The position numbers and the translations under genes are program-made. This document shows, piece by piece, positions 45,790-54,872 of a stretch of DNA of 64,000 bases (position 1 is its first letter; each line of letters begins with the position of its first letter). This DNA is from Candidatus Planktophila sp. Its GTDB lineage: Bacteria; Actinomycetota; Actinomycetes; Nanopelagicales; Nanopelagicaceae. The notes under the pieces are model-generated. The model ran no database searches, was not told where the DNA came from, and saw only the letters and a program-made list of their open reading frames with translations. Where the stretch lies: assembly GCA_030681675.1 (NCBI GenBank), contig JAUXRP010000040.1, positions 248,001 through 312,000 on the forward strand. The letters run 5' to 3'.

Positions 45790-47312
45790 AAATCTCACAA
45801 CGCCGCATCCGCGGATTGGTGGCGATTGCTGCATCAGTATCCATAATTTCTGGGTCACTCATTGCAGCAGGACCAGCACAAGCGGCTAGCAAAGATTTAA
45901 ATATCGGGTTAACGCTTGATATTGATAAGTTAGATCCACAGGTAGCAACTAGCTTTGCAACTGTTCGCGCACTAGGTCTTGTCTACGGCTCACTAGTCGA
46001 AGTAGGACCAAAATTAGATATTCGATCAGGTCTTGCCCGCTCATGGGGATTCAATGCAGAGGGAACGCAGTTACGTCTTCACCTTCGCAAAGGTGTTAAG
46101 TTTCAAGATGGATCAGCCTTTGATGCATTAGATGTAAAAGCATCTCTTGAGCGAATTCTTGATCCTGCTACGAAAGCGGCAGCACGTGCAAATATATTGA
46201 CAATTAAATCGATTCGCGCTTCAGGATATGAAGTCACGCTTGAGCTAACAATTCCTAACGTGGCTATTTTAGCTGCGCTAGATGGAGTTAACATGGCCAT
46301 GCTTTCGAGCGATGATATAAAAGAGGGTAATGTTGGTAAAACTGTAAACGGAACTGGTCCCTTTAAATATGTTTCCTGGGAGCCTGGTCAAAGTGTCAAA
46401 CTTGCAGCCAACACAACCTATTGGGGCGGAAAGCCAAAGTTAGATACAATTACATTCCGCGTGATCCCAACAGAAGCTTCAATTATCTCTGCGCTTAATG
46501 CAGGAACAATTCAGTTCTCTGTGATTACAAGTCCACTTGTTGCAAAGCAGGCAGGATCAAACCTAAAAGTCTATAAGACTCCAGGTTTGGCATATGTTGC
46601 ACTCCAACTTAATGCGAAAGTAGCTCCATTCGACAAGCTCGGCGTTCGCCTTGCTATTCAATGCGCAGTGAGCCGAGCTGAAGTTGTGAAAACGGCTTCA
46701 TCAGGTGAAGGTGCCGTGATTGGGCCAATTACAAGTCCTGCTTATGCATCGAATCCAAAATCTCGCCCATGTCCAAACGTTGATTTAGTTAAGGCCAAGC
46801 AGTACTTGACCGATGCTGGATATCCAAATGGATTAACGTTCAAAACAATGGTTGCACCAACTCAGTTTGCTACTGCTTCAGGCACAGCTCAAAGCTTGAA
46901 ATCTCAGCTAGCTAAAGCTGGAATCACAATGGAGATTGATGCAGTAGATGATTCGACCTTTATTTCTCGCTGGTTAGCTGGAAACTTTGGATCATCTGTT
47001 GCAAACAATGGTGGTCGTATCGATCCAGACACGATGTACACCCGCTACTTCACATCAACAGGTAACCTTAATAAGGTTGCTGGATATTCATCTGCGACAC
47101 TCGATGCTAACTTTGCTAAAGGTAAATCATCGGGCAGCGACTCAGACCGAAAAGCTGCTTATACGGCTATTTCAAATGAGTTGGAAGATAACGCTGTATG
47201 GATTTGGCTGTTTTCACCATACGAATACCGCGTAGCTACTAAGAATGTAACGGGATTCATCCCGCTTGCAACAGGTTCATTAATTGAACTACGTAAGGTA
47301 GACCTCAAGTAA
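45786..47312 (+). CDS. ABC transporter substrate-binding protein, family 5 (importer 2)
   Basis: 508 residues, GTG start at 45786 with GAGGAGG at 45775-45781. Signal peptide about residues 1-36 (two hydrophobic stretches, AQAAS cleavage region), no lipobox cysteine. The family signatures RKGVKFQDGSAF near 100, NGTGPFKYVS near 180 and VRLAIQCAVSRAEV near 285 are present. In this locus the ligand is probably a murein peptide or muropeptide, as with MppA/Opp in E. coli; this is inferred. A U-tailed hairpin follows. Confidence 0.87.
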   Translation: MKISQRRIRGLVAIAASVSIISGSLIAAGPAQAASKDLNIGLTLDIDKLDPQVATSFATVRALGLVYGSLVEVGPKLDIRSGLARSWGFNAEGTQLRLHLRKGVKFQDGSAFDALDVKASLERILDPATKAAARANILTIKSIRASGYEVTLELTIPNVAILAALDGVNMAMLSSDDIKEGNVGKTVNGTGPFKYVSWEPGQSVKLAANTTYWGGKPKLDTITFRVIPTEASIISALNAGTIQFSVITSPLVAKQAGSNLKVYKTPGLAYVALQLNAKVAPFDKLGVRLAIQCAVSRAEVVKTASSGEGAVIGPITSPAYASNPKSRPCPNVDLVKAKQYLTDAGYPNGLTFKTMVAPTQFATASGTAQSLKSQLAKAGITMEIDAVDDSTFISRWLAGNFGSSVANNGGRIDPDTMYTRYFTSTGNLNKVAGYSSATLDANFAKGKSSGSDSDRKAAYTAISNELEDNAVWIWLFSPYEYRVATKNVTGFIPLATGSLIELRKVDLK

Positions 47313-47320
47313 GTACATGA

Positions 47321-47360
47321 GGGCGGTGTGTGGAATCTAATTTCACACACCGCCCTTTTC
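47321..47360 (+). terminator. Rho-independent-type terminator between binding protein and permeases
   Basis: A perfect 12-bp stem GGGCGGTGTGTG (47321-47332) with its complement (47344-47355), extendable by 3 weak pairs to a 5-nt loop, followed by TTTTCTT. It lies 8 bp after the binding-protein stop and before the permease genes. Partial termination would yield more binding protein than membrane parts. Confidence 0.8.
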
Positions 47361-47406
47361 TTGAAATTTCACAGTATGTCAGCTTAGGGATGGGAGGCAG
47401 CTAGCG

Positions 47407-48378
47407 ATGAACTTTAGACGAATTATGAAGTACCCCGGTGTTTCCCGTACCCTCAGCGTACTTACAACACTATTTGGAATATCGGTTTTTGTATTTCTAG
47501 TTCTTCGCGTTATTCCTGGAGACTCGATTACTGGTGCCTTTGGAATTGAAACAGGGGCGCTATCACCACAACAGATAGCTGAGCTTCGTGTCTACTATGG
47601 CATCGATCAATCCTTGTTTATGCAGTACATCTCTTGGATGCAAAGTTTCCTTTCGGGAAAATTTGGATTTGCCTACTCCACAGGCGTTTCAGTTGCCACG
47701 CTTACTAAATCCTCGTTACCAGTAACTATTGAACTTGCAATTATTGGAACTGTGCTTGGCGTAATTCTCGGGATTGCAATTGGAATGTTTAGCGCTAAAA
47801 AGCCTGGGAGTACAAGGGATTTCGCTGGCCAACTATTTGGATTATTGGCCTTAGCAATCCCAGGATTTGTCTTGAGCACTGGAATAGTCACAATTATGGC
47901 TAATAAGTTTCACTACTTTCCCAATGGTTATGAGTACATGACACCGTGGGAGAACCCCTGGATGAACTTCCAACAGATGATGTTTCCGGGTCTTGTCCTT
48001 GGTATCGCTGTGGCTGCTCCGGTTATGCGCACAACAAGATCTGCGCTACTTGAAACTGTTGACAAAGATTTCGTACGCACAGCCCATGGCAAGGGTGTGC
48101 CAAATAATACAGTGCAGCTTAGACATATTTTACGTAATTCTTTGATACCCATTGTGACAATGACTGGAATTCAATTCGGATACTTGTTAGGTGGCGCGGT
48201 AATTGTCGAAAAGATTTTCGCACTTCCCGGAATGGGGCGACAGATTTTGGATGCAATCATGAAGCGCGAGTATGCAACTGTACAAAGCAGCATCATGATT
48301 TTTGCCATTATGTTTGTATTAATTAATGTCGCAACAGATATTATCTATCGTAAAATCGATCCTCGGATAAAAAAATGA
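47407..48378 (+). CDS. Oligopeptide-type ABC permease, DppB/OppB-like (importer 2)
   Basis: 323 residues with about six membrane spans. VFLVLRVIPGDSITGAFG after the first span, and the EAA loop DFVRTAHGKGVPNNTV, are DppB-like. GTAVIVEKIFALPGMGRQ-type wording (here GGAVIVEKIFALPGMG) follows. ATG 47407 comes after GGGAGG (47393-47398). It overlaps the next permease by 4 bp. Confidence 0.88.
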   Translation: MNFRRIMKYPGVSRTLSVLTTLFGISVFVFLVLRVIPGDSITGAFGIETGALSPQQIAELRVYYGIDQSLFMQYISWMQSFLSGKFGFAYSTGVSVATLTKSSLPVTIELAIIGTVLGVILGIAIGMFSAKKPGSTRDFAGQLFGLLALAIPGFVLSTGIVTIMANKFHYFPNGYEYMTPWENPWMNFQQMMFPGLVLGIAVAAPVMRTTRSALLETVDKDFVRTAHGKGVPNNTVQLRHILRNSLIPIVTMTGIQFGYLLGGAVIVEKIFALPGMGRQILDAIMKREYATVQSSIMIFAIMFVLINVATDIIYRKIDPRIKK

Positions 48379-49232
48379 GAAATAAAGAGGAGAAGGCAAA
48401 AGGCGCACTTCATTACTATTTACAAAGCACGAGCGGTATCGTGGGCGCAGTACTAGTTTTGATCATGATTCTTGTTTCCATCTGTTCAATCTTTGGTATA
48501 ACGCCTTATGACCCAGTAGAACAACACATTGAGAATATTTTGCAAGGTCCTTCTGCCCACTTTTGGTTTGGAACAGATGAGTTTGGTAGAGATGTATTTT
48601 CGCGAACATTAGAGGGCATGCGCAGATCGCTTACTGTGTCGATTACCGCTGTCACTCTCGCCGCCACTTTAGGCGTCTCTTTCGGAATTCTCGCAGGATA
48701 TATTGGTAAATGGTTCGATCAATTAGTAACACGCGTAAGTGATGTATTTTTCGCTTTCCCGGCAATTTTGTTGGCCTTAGCGATTGTGGCTAGCCTCGGC
48801 AATGATTGGTATGACACAGCTCTTGCAATTGGAGTTGTTTACACACCGATATTTATTCGTGTAGCACGCGGTCCTGTCTTAACAGTTAAAGAGATGGATT
48901 ACATTAAAATTTCGAGAGTTCTTGGCTTTTCATCCTTTCGAATTCTGAGAAAACATGTCTTTCCAAATGTTTTTGCGCCAATTGTTGTACAAATAGCACT
49001 CTCGCTATCTTGGGCGATTTTGACTGAATCTGGCTTAAGTTTCCTTGGTTTAGGTACCCAACCACCGACTCCTTCGCTTGGCCTAATGGTCTCGGAAGCT
49101 CAACCTCTCGCAGCCTTTGCGTGGTGGACTCTGGTTTTCCCATCACTCTTTATAACGATTGTTGTTGTGGGATTGAATTTGGTTGGTGATGGCTTACGTG
49201 ATGCCTTAGATCCAGCTCGGAGAAGCTCATGA
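48375..49232 (+). CDS. Oligopeptide-type ABC permease, DppC/OppC-like (importer 2)
   Basis: 285 residues. One N-terminal span (about 17-40), FGTDEFGRDVFSRTLEGMR as DppC landmark, five further spans, EAA loop DYIKISRVLGFSSFRIL and SGLSFLGLGTQPP near the end. ATGA overlaps both upstream and downstream keep it coupled to its partners. Confidence 0.88.
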   Translation: MRNKEEKAKGALHYYLQSTSGIVGAVLVLIMILVSICSIFGITPYDPVEQHIENILQGPSAHFWFGTDEFGRDVFSRTLEGMRRSLTVSITAVTLAATLGVSFGILAGYIGKWFDQLVTRVSDVFFAFPAILLALAIVASLGNDWYDTALAIGVVYTPIFIRVARGPVLTVKEMDYIKISRVLGFSSFRILRKHVFPNVFAPIVVQIALSLSWAILTESGLSFLGLGTQPPTPSLGLMVSEAQPLAAFAWWTLVFPSLFITIVVVGLNLVGDGLRDALDPARRSS

Positions 49233-50197
49233 CCGCACAACCATTGTTATCAGTTATTGATTTAGGAATTTCAACTATTCAAGATCCACGGGTACTCGTA
49301 AACAACGTTACATTTCATATAAATCCAGGTGAAGCCGTCGGCGTTGTTGGTGAAAGTGGATCTGGGAAAACCCTATCTGCGCTCTCAATTCTTGGACTTT
49401 TACCTAGAGGTGTTGGTGTTGTAAGTGGCGAAATTTTATTCAACGGCAAGAGCCTTCTAACTTTAAAAACTGATGAGTTACGACAGATACGTGGCAATGA
49501 AATTGCAATGATTTATCAGGATCCAATGACTGCATTGAATCCTGTGATGAAACTCGGCAAACAGTTACTAGAAGTAATCGCCTCTCATGACGGAATTGAT
49601 TCTGAATCGGATAATCAAGTCAGAGCACTTCTCTCTGAAGTTGGAATTCCAGATGTGAACCGTGCAATGGAAAGTTATGCGCATGAATTTTCAGGTGGAA
49701 TGCGCCAACGAATTATGATTGCTATGGCCCTATTGCTATCGCCCAAACTTCTGATTGCAGATGAGCCAACAACGGCTTTAGATGTAACCATTCAGCAGCA
49801 GATTTTGGCACTTGTTTCTGATGCTCGAAAAAAGAGAGATATGTCAATGCTCTGGATTACCCATGATTTAGGGGTTGTTGCAAATCTAGTAAACCGATTA
49901 AACGTTATGTATGCCGGAAGAATCGTTGAATCGGGTACCGTTGAAGAGATTTTTAGGAGGCCTAAACATCCATATACGGACGGACTTCTCTCATCACTTC
50001 CAACTTCTACTGGTACACAAAGAGAACGCTTAACTTCAATCGCAGGTGTCCCTGAAAAGCCCTGGCTAGTGGGGAATTCTTGTGGATTTGCTGCCCGTTG
50101 TTCACGCGCGCAGAACCGATGCCATAAAGAAATCCCACTTTCGGTAATAAAAGACGACAGCTCAGTAGCATGCTTCTTCCCGATAGGGAGTAAATAA
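49229..50197 (+). CDS. Oligopeptide-type ABC ATPase, DppD/OppD-like (importer 2)
   Basis: 322 residues. Walker A GESGSGKT near residue 43, Q-loop [12 protein letters not shown], signature FSGGMRQR, Walker [15 protein letters not shown]-loop WITHD. The C-terminal cysteine region [16 protein letters not shown] and ACFFP is of the oligopeptide type. It shares one base with the next ATPase gene (TAATG). Confidence 0.88.
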   Translation: MTAQPLLSVIDLGISTIQDPRVLVNNVTFHINPGEAVGVVGESGSGKTLSALSILGLLPRGVGVVSGEILFNGKSLLTLKTDELRQIRGNEIAMIYQDPMTALNPVMKLGKQLLEVIASHDGIDSESDNQVRALLSEVGIPDVNRAMESYAHEFSGGMRQRIMIAMALLLSPKLLIADEPTTALDVTIQQQILALVSDARKKRDMSMLWITHDLGVVANLVNRLNVMYAGRIVESGTVEEIFRRPKHPYTDGLLSSLPTSTGTQRERLTSIAGVPEKPWLVGNSCGFAARCSRAQNRCHKEIPLSVIKDDSSVACFFPIGSK

Positions 50198-51150
50198 TGA
50201 ATCTTGAAATTAAGAATGTAGAGAAGCTGTATAAGATAGTTTCAACCCAAACCATCATTCACGCGCTTAATGGCGTGGATATTACACTTCCTAGAGGAAA
50301 AACTCTTGGAATAGTTGGCGAAAGTGGCTGTGGAAAATCAACACTCGCAAGACTCGTCACTGGACTTGAAGCGCCTAATAGTGGCAGCATTATATGGAAC
50401 GGTTCACCGATTCATAATGTAAATAAGGGAAGCTTTTCAACAAAGAAATCCGTAGTTCAACTTGTTTTTCAGGATCCTTATTCATCGCTTAATCCAAGAC
50501 AGAGAATTGGGGATGCGATAAGTGAGATTATCTTCGTTCACAAGTTAGTTGAAAAGCAAGACATTGATTCTCGCGTCTCTGAACTTCTCTCTCTCGTCGG
50601 TTTGGCAGATGATTTAAAAAATCGATATCCCCATCAGCTTTCGGGAGGACAGAGGCAACGAGTAAGCATCGCTCGTGCATTAGCCGCTGAACCTAAGCTT
50701 TTAGTACTTGATGAGCCAGTCTCCGCCCTTGATGTTTCAGTTCGAGCAGAAGTGATGAACCTGTTAATTGATCTACGAGAAAAGTTAGGTCTTACCTACA
50801 TTTTCATAAGCCATGATCTTGCAATGATTCGTTACATTAGTGATTTTGTCGCAGTGATGTATTTAGGCAAAATTGTAGAGTTTGGAAATTGGGAGCAGGT
50901 AATTAATGATCCTAAACATCCTTATACGCAAGCGTTAATTCAAGCGATGCCTGATCACACAGTTATCGGTAACCCCGAGTCACTTTCAAAAACTCTGCAA
51001 GGCGAAGTTCCTGACCCGGTTAATTTGCCGACTGGCTGTGCATTTCACTTAAGGTGCGTAAAAGCCACTCCGGCATGCGCGCAAGTCCCCCAAATTCTTA
51101 CTGAAATCTCCCCGAAACACCAAGTGGCATGTATGGAGGCAAAGGCATGA
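50197..51150 (+). CDS. Oligopeptide-type ABC ATPase, DppF/OppF-like (importer 2)
   Basis: 317 residues. Walker A GESGCGKS near residue 45, Q-loop VFQDPYSSLNPRQ, signature LSGGQRQR, Walker B LVLDEPVSALDVS, and the C-terminal GCAFHLRCVKATPAC. It ends in ATGA overlap with anmK, which links transport directly to anhydro-muramic acid metabolism. Confidence 0.88.
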   Translation: MNLEIKNVEKLYKIVSTQTIIHALNGVDITLPRGKTLGIVGESGCGKSTLARLVTGLEAPNSGSIIWNGSPIHNVNKGSFSTKKSVVQLVFQDPYSSLNPRQRIGDAISEIIFVHKLVEKQDIDSRVSELLSLVGLADDLKNRYPHQLSGGQRQRVSIARALAAEPKLLVLDEPVSALDVSVRAEVMNLLIDLREKLGLTYIFISHDLAMIRYISDFVAVMYLGKIVEFGNWEQVINDPKHPYTQALIQAMPDHTVIGNPESLSKTLQGEVPDPVNLPTGCAFHLRCVKATPACAQVPQILTEISPKHQVACMEAKA

Positions 51151-52313
51151 AGATCATAGGTATGATTTCCGGTACTTCGTATGACGGAATGGATATTGCT
51201 TGTTGTGAGTTCGAGCAAGTTGGCGACACAATTGAAATCAAGCAAGTTGGCTTCGAAAGCGTTGAATACACGAGCGAGCTTCATGATTTGATCGCAGATT
51301 CAATGCCTCCGCGCGAGATAACGATGGAACGTGTCTGTATTTTAGATACACGAATTGCGCAAGAGTTTTCCCAAGCGGCTCAAAGGACTATGAAGCGTTT
51401 CGAATTCAAGCCAGATCTCATTGTTTCGCATGGTCAAACACTCTTTCACTGGATTGATGCCGAACACAAAGCTAAGGGCACGTTGCAATTAGGTGAACCA
51501 AGCTGGATAGCCGAAGAAACAGGCGTTTCCGTCCTTTCGAATATTCGATCTAGAGATGTTGCAGCAGGAGGACACGGAGCTCCATTGGTAAGCATTCTCG
51601 ACCATTTGTTATTTAATGCCAGTGAGCAACCTGAGGGCGCTTTAAATTTAGGTGGTATTTCTAACATCACAATTGCAGGAAAAGGATTAACATCTACTGC
51701 TTATGACATTGGTCCAGCAAATGGATTAATGGATGCTGCGATTTTTGCTTTCACAGAAGGTGCCAAATCATTTGATGACGGCGGATCCATTGCTGCAACT
51801 GGAGTTGTAGATCAGGTATTACTTAAGAAGTTTCTTTCAGAGCCTTACTACGAACTACCTGCACCAAAATCAACGGGCAAAGAGTTATTTCATCTACCGT
51901 ACATTATTGAATTCGCCGGTGCAATAGATACATGGAACCTTCCAAATCTCATGGCGACGCTTCTTGAATTAACTGTCGAAACTGTGGCACAAGAAGTTGA
52001 AAAGTTTAAACTTGCCAAGCTCTACGTTGCGGGAGGAGGATCGGCAAACCCGGTATTAATGGCTAGGTTGGGCCAACGCTTAAGTAGGTGTGAAGTGCTT
52101 TCGATGGGTGCATTAGGTATTGATCCACGGGCTAAAGAGGGCGTAACTTTTGCCCTTATTGGCTTTCTATCAATGCATGGTCATGCTGGACAAGTACCTA
52201 GCTGTACCGGTGCACGTGGTGAACGGATTTTGGGTTCTCTTACACCAGGAGTGAATGGTTTTCACGTGCCGGCGGCAAATCCAGTAAAACCGGTGCGAGT
52301 CAGAATAATTTAG
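51147..52313 (+). CDS. anmK: Anhydro-N-acetylmuramic acid kinase
   Basis: Opens the 1,6-anhydro ring of anhydro-MurNAc and phosphorylates it with ATP, giving MurNAc-6-phosphate for MurQ. The signature GTSYDGMD is at residues 9-16; GHGAPLVSILDHLLF, NLGGISNIT, YDIGPANGLMDA and DDGGSIAATG follow (conserved core of AnmK), and YVAGGGSANPVLM closes the ASKHA fold. 388 residues from ATG 51147, overlapping the transporter stop. AnmK is best known from Gram-negative recycling, which makes anhydro-sugars with lytic transglycosylases. Its end overlaps the convergent GNAT gene by 14 bp. Confidence 0.93.
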   Translation: MKIIGMISGTSYDGMDIACCEFEQVGDTIEIKQVGFESVEYTSELHDLIADSMPPREITMERVCILDTRIAQEFSQAAQRTMKRFEFKPDLIVSHGQTLFHWIDAEHKAKGTLQLGEPSWIAEETGVSVLSNIRSRDVAAGGHGAPLVSILDHLLFNASEQPEGALNLGGISNITIAGKGLTSTAYDIGPANGLMDAAIFAFTEGAKSFDDGGSIAATGVVDQVLLKKFLSEPYYELPAPKSTGKELFHLPYIIEFAGAIDTWNLPNLMATLLELTVETVAQEVEKFKLAKLYVAGGGSANPVLMARLGQRLSRCEVLSMGALGIDPRAKEGVTFALIGFLSMHGHAGQVPSCTGARGERILGSLTPGVNGFHVPAANPVKPVRVRII

Positions 52314-52806
52314 ATGGGGCAAGCATTTCGATCTCTGGATTTTTCCAGCGATCATCGATGCGCTCTTGCCCGGTCTCTTGAAATCCTAAGGAGCGATACA
52401 AATGTCGAGTCGGGGCATTGTTCTTGAAGACCCACAGCGTGATTTCTTCAAATCCAATCTCGCGAAGTGAAGCGAGTGCGTGCTTTAACAAAATCTTTCC
52501 CAATCCGCGCCCGGCATTATCTGGATGGACATATAACGAGAACAGGTGTCCTCGCATTGAATTCGACTCGTCACTTCCAACTCGAGTAACACCAACAACT
52601 TGGCCGGCTAGTTCGATCACAAAGGTGGTTCGAGCTGCATGTGGCGCCACAGAATGTGCCCACATCTGGTGCGCCTTTTCAACACTCATTTCATCTCTTA
52701 CCGACTCGGGTAAAATATCTTTATATGAGGTTAGCCAGCAGGCTCTAAAAATCTTTACAAGAGAGTCTAAATCGGCCGTAGTAGCTTGCCGCACGAGAGA
52801 TTCCAT
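52300..52806 (-). CDS. GNAT acetyltransferase
   Basis: 168 residues. Opening VRQATTADLDSLVKIF, the acetyl-CoA loop in LYVHPDNAGRGLGKILLKHAL (RGLGK) and VFKNNAPTRHLYRSLGFQETG are standard GNAT features. The substrate is unknown; peptide, amino sugar or ribosomal protein are possible. It lies on the opposite strand inside the muropeptide locus, between anmK and the epimerase, with only 12 bp to the epimerase ATG. Confidence 0.8.
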   Translation of the reverse strand: MESLVRQATTADLDSLVKIFRACWLTSYKDILPESVRDEMSVEKAHQMWAHSVAPHAARTTFVIELAGQVVGVTRVGSDESNSMRGHLFSLYVHPDNAGRGLGKILLKHALASLREIGFEEITLWVFKNNAPTRHLYRSLGFQETGQERIDDRWKNPEIEMLAPSKLF

Positions 52807-52818
52807 AGGTCACATACT

Positions 52819-53844
52819 ATGACGAAAATAGTAGAAACTTCACTTGCAGTTCGAAAAGAGGCTTTGAATTCTAGTTTTTCTACCTCGCTTCGATCAGTGA
52901 GCGAACTTGATGTTATCGAATTCCATATCAAAACCGATGATGGTTATTGTGTTTTTGGTGAGACCGTAGCAACTCCAGCCATTACCGGTCACACATTAAG
53001 CACCATCCAAAGCGACTTGTCCGGAACCCTTACTACAGCGATTCTAAATAAGGATTTTGAACTTCCAGGAGATTTCTACCGTGACCATGTACAGGCCGAG
53101 ACTGCAACCACGAGTGCCAAATCGGCAGTCGATCTAGCACTTTATGAACTTGCAGCGACGATACAAGCAAAAACATTGCCGGATTTGTTGGAATGCACAG
53201 TTAGTGAAGTTAAAAGCGATGTGACATTGCCGCTCTCGGGGGTTGATGATATCCCTCAACTTCTTGCTGCCCGATCAGAGTTCACTTCCTTTAAAGTCAA
53301 ACTAAGCGGTGAAGAAATGGAGATTCGGGTTGAGAAGATCCAACTGATTAGGGATATTGTCGGAAGTAACTGTGGAATCCGCGTTGACCCTAATCAAGCA
53401 TGGAGCGTTAAAGAGAGTATTAAGTTTTTAGAGGCAGTAGAACATCGAGGGCTAAATATTGAGTATTTGGAGCAACCAGTTTCTGCCCAAAACAAAAAGG
53501 GGTTGGCACAGATACGTGCACAAAGCAACACAAGGATTATGGCCGACGAATCAATATTCACGATCTTGGATTTAGAACAGCTAGTCCAACTTAATGCAGT
53601 CGATTTAATCAATATCAAGATTATTAAATCTGGTGGGATTACCCCTGCCTTAGAAATCATTAGTCGCGCAGAGCAGTTAGGTATTGATTTTTCCATTGGA
53701 ACGATGATGGAGGGAGATAAAGGCGTTTTAGCGGCCGTTCTTCTAGCAGGTGCTTATAAATCTGATTATTGCCATGATTTAGATGCAGCGTGGTGGGCCA
53801 CCAACTCCATACTTAAATACCGCAAAGGTAGGGTTTACATATGA
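52819..53844 (+). CDS. Dipeptide epimerase, L-Ala-D/L-Glu type (enolase superfamily)
   Basis: 341 residues from ATG 52819. The muconate-lactonising subgroup motifs are intact: KVK at 159-161, Mg ligands Asp190 (RVDPNQAW), Glu218 (YLEQPV) and Asp243 (MADES), and the second catalytic Lys267 (INIKIIKSGG). Dipeptide epimerases of this type invert D-Glu in murein-derived L-Ala-D-Glu so peptidases can use it. The muropeptide context supports this substrate. No strong ribosome site is seen. It overlaps the serine hydrolase gene by 4 bp. Confidence 0.83.
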   Translation: MTKIVETSLAVRKEALNSSFSTSLRSVSELDVIEFHIKTDDGYCVFGETVATPAITGHTLSTIQSDLSGTLTTAILNKDFELPGDFYRDHVQAETATTSAKSAVDLALYELAATIQAKTLPDLLECTVSEVKSDVTLPLSGVDDIPQLLAARSEFTSFKVKLSGEEMEIRVEKIQLIRDIVGSNCGIRVDPNQAWSVKESIKFLEAVEHRGLNIEYLEQPVSAQNKKGLAQIRAQSNTRIMADESIFTILDLEQLVQLNAVDLINIKIIKSGGITPALEIISRAEQLGIDFSIGTMMEGDKGVLAAVLLAGAYKSDYCHDLDAAWWATNSILKYRKGRVYI

Positions 53845-54872
53845 GCGCGCCAGGGATGGTTATTGGAACATCAATTTCAGGTAACCGCACAATAACTGCA
53901 AGTGGATTCAGAAGTACTTTAGACCGGGATATCCCTCTAAAAATGCAGTCAGATACAAGCTTTGATTTAGCATCACTCACAAAAATTGTCGCTACGACAT
54001 CATCACTCATGGTTCTTGTGGCAGAAAATGAAATTGGAATCGATGATCGAGTATCAAAGTTTCTTCCAGCGTGGAATACTAGTGAAAAGGGCGAGATTTC
54101 AATTCGTCACTTACTACAACACCGCTCTGGTTTGATGGAATGGAGACCGTTATATATATCTGCGAGCGATGTCGAAGGAGCACATTCGCTGATTGCCACT
54201 TCGCCTCTTCGCTACACAGTCGACAAGCAGAGGGCTTATTCGGATTTGGGTTTCATTACATTAGGATCCGTTATATCAGCAGTCACCAAAGTTGGATTTG
54301 TAGAAAGCGTAGGTAAACTCACTCTTAATAGATTGCCCCTTACGGCAACCAAATTTGCCACACCAGTAAATGTGAATAATGTTGCCGCTACATCGCGTGG
54401 TGACCGGTTTGAATACCAAATGGTTCAAAAGAAGATTCCATATCCAGTATCTGAAAATGTGGATGATTTTAAGGTTTGGAGGAGTCAAATAATTTCTGGA
54501 GAAGTTAACGATGGGAATGCTTTTCACGTATTTGACGGTGCCGCTTCCCATGCGGGTCTATTTTCAAATGCAAACGATTTATTGCAGTTTGGTGAGTTAC
54601 TCCTGGAGCTAAATGAATTTAGAGTTTTTTGCCAAGATGGAATTGACGCGGACTTTCACCTGGGATTTAGAAGTTGGGTAGACACCTTTGACAACTGTAG
54701 CGCCCGTTTTTATGGTCACACTGGATTTACAGGAGTAATTCTCGCCGCCTCGCCGAAGCATAACGCAGTATTTGTTGGATTAAGCAATCGTCTTCATACA
54801 GATGGAGAAATTACTCCAACGGAAGAGATTTTTTCTCCGCATTTGCAGGAGCTTCACAGCCAACTTCATTAG
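53841..54872 (+). CDS. Serine hydrolase of the class C beta-lactamase/AmiE type
   Basis: 343 residues. Nucleophile Ser45 and Lys48 in ASLTK, the tyrosine motif Y133-S-D (usually YxN), and HTG near residue 291 in FYGHTGF, in place of KTG. No signal peptide, so it acts in the cytoplasm. In Bacillus the AmiE member of this family releases the peptide from MurNAc-peptides, and its gene belongs to the murQ-murR cluster. The same job here would supply AnmK and the epimerase. That substrate is inferred; EstB-like esterases share the motifs. It ends 4 bp into the convergent mutY. Confidence 0.75.
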   Translation: MSAPGMVIGTSISGNRTITASGFRSTLDRDIPLKMQSDTSFDLASLTKIVATTSSLMVLVAENEIGIDDRVSKFLPAWNTSEKGEISIRHLLQHRSGLMEWRPLYISASDVEGAHSLIATSPLRYTVDKQRAYSDLGFITLGSVISAVTKVGFVESVGKLTLNRLPLTATKFATPVNVNNVAATSRGDRFEYQMVQKKIPYPVSENVDDFKVWRSQIISGEVNDGNAFHVFDGAASHAGLFSNANDLLQFGELLLELNEFRVFCQDGIDADFHLGFRSWVDTFDNCSARFYGHTGFTGVILAASPKHNAVFVGLSNRLHTDGEITPTEEIFSPHLQELHSQLH

